In this document: positions 63,479-64,000 of the stretch, piece after piece
How positions within the stretch are numbered: the first letter of the stretch is position 1
Layout: every line of letters begins with the position of its first letter
NCBI RefSeq assembly: GCF_015353075.1
Contig: NZ_CP064187.1
Location: 930,001 to 994,000, forward strand
Direction of reading: 5' to 3'
Length of the DNA stretch: 64,000 nucleotides
DNA from: Rhizobium sp. 007
Lineage (GTDB): Bacteria > Pseudomonadota > Alphaproteobacteria > Rhizobiales > Rhizobiaceae
Notes under the pieces: model-generated
What the model was told of the DNA's origin: nothing
Seen by the model: the letters and a program-made list of their open reading frames with translations, nothing else
The model's database searches: none
Position numbers and translations under genes: made by a program

Positions 63479-64000
63479 TAGCCGTCCTCCTGATGAAGCA
63501 GAATCGTTGCGCCCAGAGCCAGCGCGACGACTACCGGAATCCACGCCGCCACGAAAGGCGGTACGACTCCGCTGCTTCCAAATGCTTTTACAAGCACGTT
63601 GACGACATAAAGCACGAAGCCCGAAAGGATTCCACCCAGAATCACCGACCTCGACTGGTTGAACCGGCTAAATTTTAAAGACACTGTTGCAGCAATGAGA
63701 GTCATCGCGACAAGCAGCAGTGGTTGAGACAGCAATGAGTGAAATTGCGTCTCCAGCGCCTTCGTCGGAACACCGAAGGATTTTGCAATTGCTATTCGAT
63801 TGGAAAGGTCAAAAAAAGCAATGGTTTCAGGCGATGTCAGGCGCTCCTGGACGAAGTCTTGTTTCAAATTGGTGCGAAGCTGGACCGTATCCTTGCGGAC
63901 CGCGATTTCGCCCGGCCGGCGCTCGGTAACGTTCTTAAGGAGCCAGTAACCATCTTCCAATTTTGCGGAAGCTGCATCCTGGCGCAGAATCACGCGGCCG
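63478..64000 (-). CDS. lptG: LPS export permease LptG (C-terminal part, cut by window edge)
   Basis: About 173 C-terminal residues of an LptF/LptG-type permease of the LptB2FG extractor, with the gene continuing beyond position 64000. A periplasmic beta segment (VTERRPGEIAVRKDTVQLRT) is followed by three hydrophobic helices at the C-terminus (SLLSQPLLLVAMTLIAATVSLKF, then two more ending VVVALALGATILLH). It could in principle be LptF, but the position directly before lptD makes LptG the better call. Its stop overlaps the lptD GTG by one base. Confidence 0.87.
   Translation of the reverse strand, partial: GRVILRQDAASAKLEDGYWLLKNVTERRPGEIAVRKDTVQLRTNLKQDFVQERLTSPETIAFFDLSNRIAIAKSFGVPTKALETQFHSLLSQPLLLVAMTLIAATVSLKFSRFNQSRSVILGGILSGFVLYVVNVLVKAFGSSGVVPPFVAAWIPVVVALALGATILLHQEDG

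Overview
The window is GC-rich chromosomal DNA from an alphaproteobacterium of the order Hyphomicrobiales, most likely family Rhizobiaceae (Rhizobium, Neorhizobium or Agrobacterium-like). The evidence is gene order and protein character: rpoZ followed by a single bifunctional rsh, the acpS-lepB-rnc-era-recO string, the fabD-fabG-acpP-fabF-mltG-yicC-gmk string, the lptG-lptD-surA-pdxA-rsmA string, a phosphatidylserine synthase/decarboxylase pair, and a palindromic intergenic repeat of the rhizobial RIME type. I found no rRNA, tRNA, CRISPR array, insertion sequence or prophage. Coordinates read by eye inside genes or intergenic gaps may be off by a base or so.

Layout. 1-10.7 kb, mostly + strand: a DUF3830 gene, an NYN-domain protein (-), rpoZ, a strong terminator, rsh, small DUF3563 and DUF2062 genes, then acpS, lepB, rnc, era, a lone receiver domain, recO and an aldo/keto reductase. 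10.7-14 kb (-): MOSC, HD and GGDEF/EAL proteins. 14.4-15.5 kb (+): a single-EF-hand protein and sodC. 15.5-21.1 kb (-): an unrecognised protein, a coupled ygfZ/HD/phosphatase/MscS run, exported proteins and a Nudix hydrolase. 21.2-22.7 kb: ynfA (apparent CTG start), an SRAP gene, a LysE-family C-terminal remnant and a 47-codon gene. 22.9-32.9 kb: pssA-psd, an Atm1-type ABC exporter, a LysM protein, a LOG protein, rarD, a methyltransferase and cimA.

33-46.5 kb: a RIME-type repeat, an operon of three tandem GFA-family paralogues plus proline iminopeptidase, a second palindromic repeat, cysS, a GH25 lysozyme, an SDR, purF, cvpA, radA, a LysE exporter, alr and dnaB. 46.7-50.3 kb: marR, the rpsF-rpsR-DUF2232-rplI operon, and a broken VapB-like antitoxin remnant. 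50.4-64 kb: a Tas-like reductase, the fatty-acid cluster with mltG, yicC and gmk, then the opposite-strand LPS-assembly operon, with lptG cut by the window edge.

Most of the window is conserved housekeeping: stringent response, lipid and phospholipid synthesis, outer-membrane biogenesis, peptidoglycan, replication and translation. The less ordinary items are the triplicated GFA operon, two gene remnants hidden in gaps (LysE C-terminus and VapB-like antitoxin), the CTG start of ynfA, a LysM protein with a mirror-symmetric repeat order, and a terminator placed directly in front of the rsh ribosome binding site. I see no clear evidence of a wholly new multi-gene system; the GFA x3-pip operon is the best candidate for unexplained joint function.
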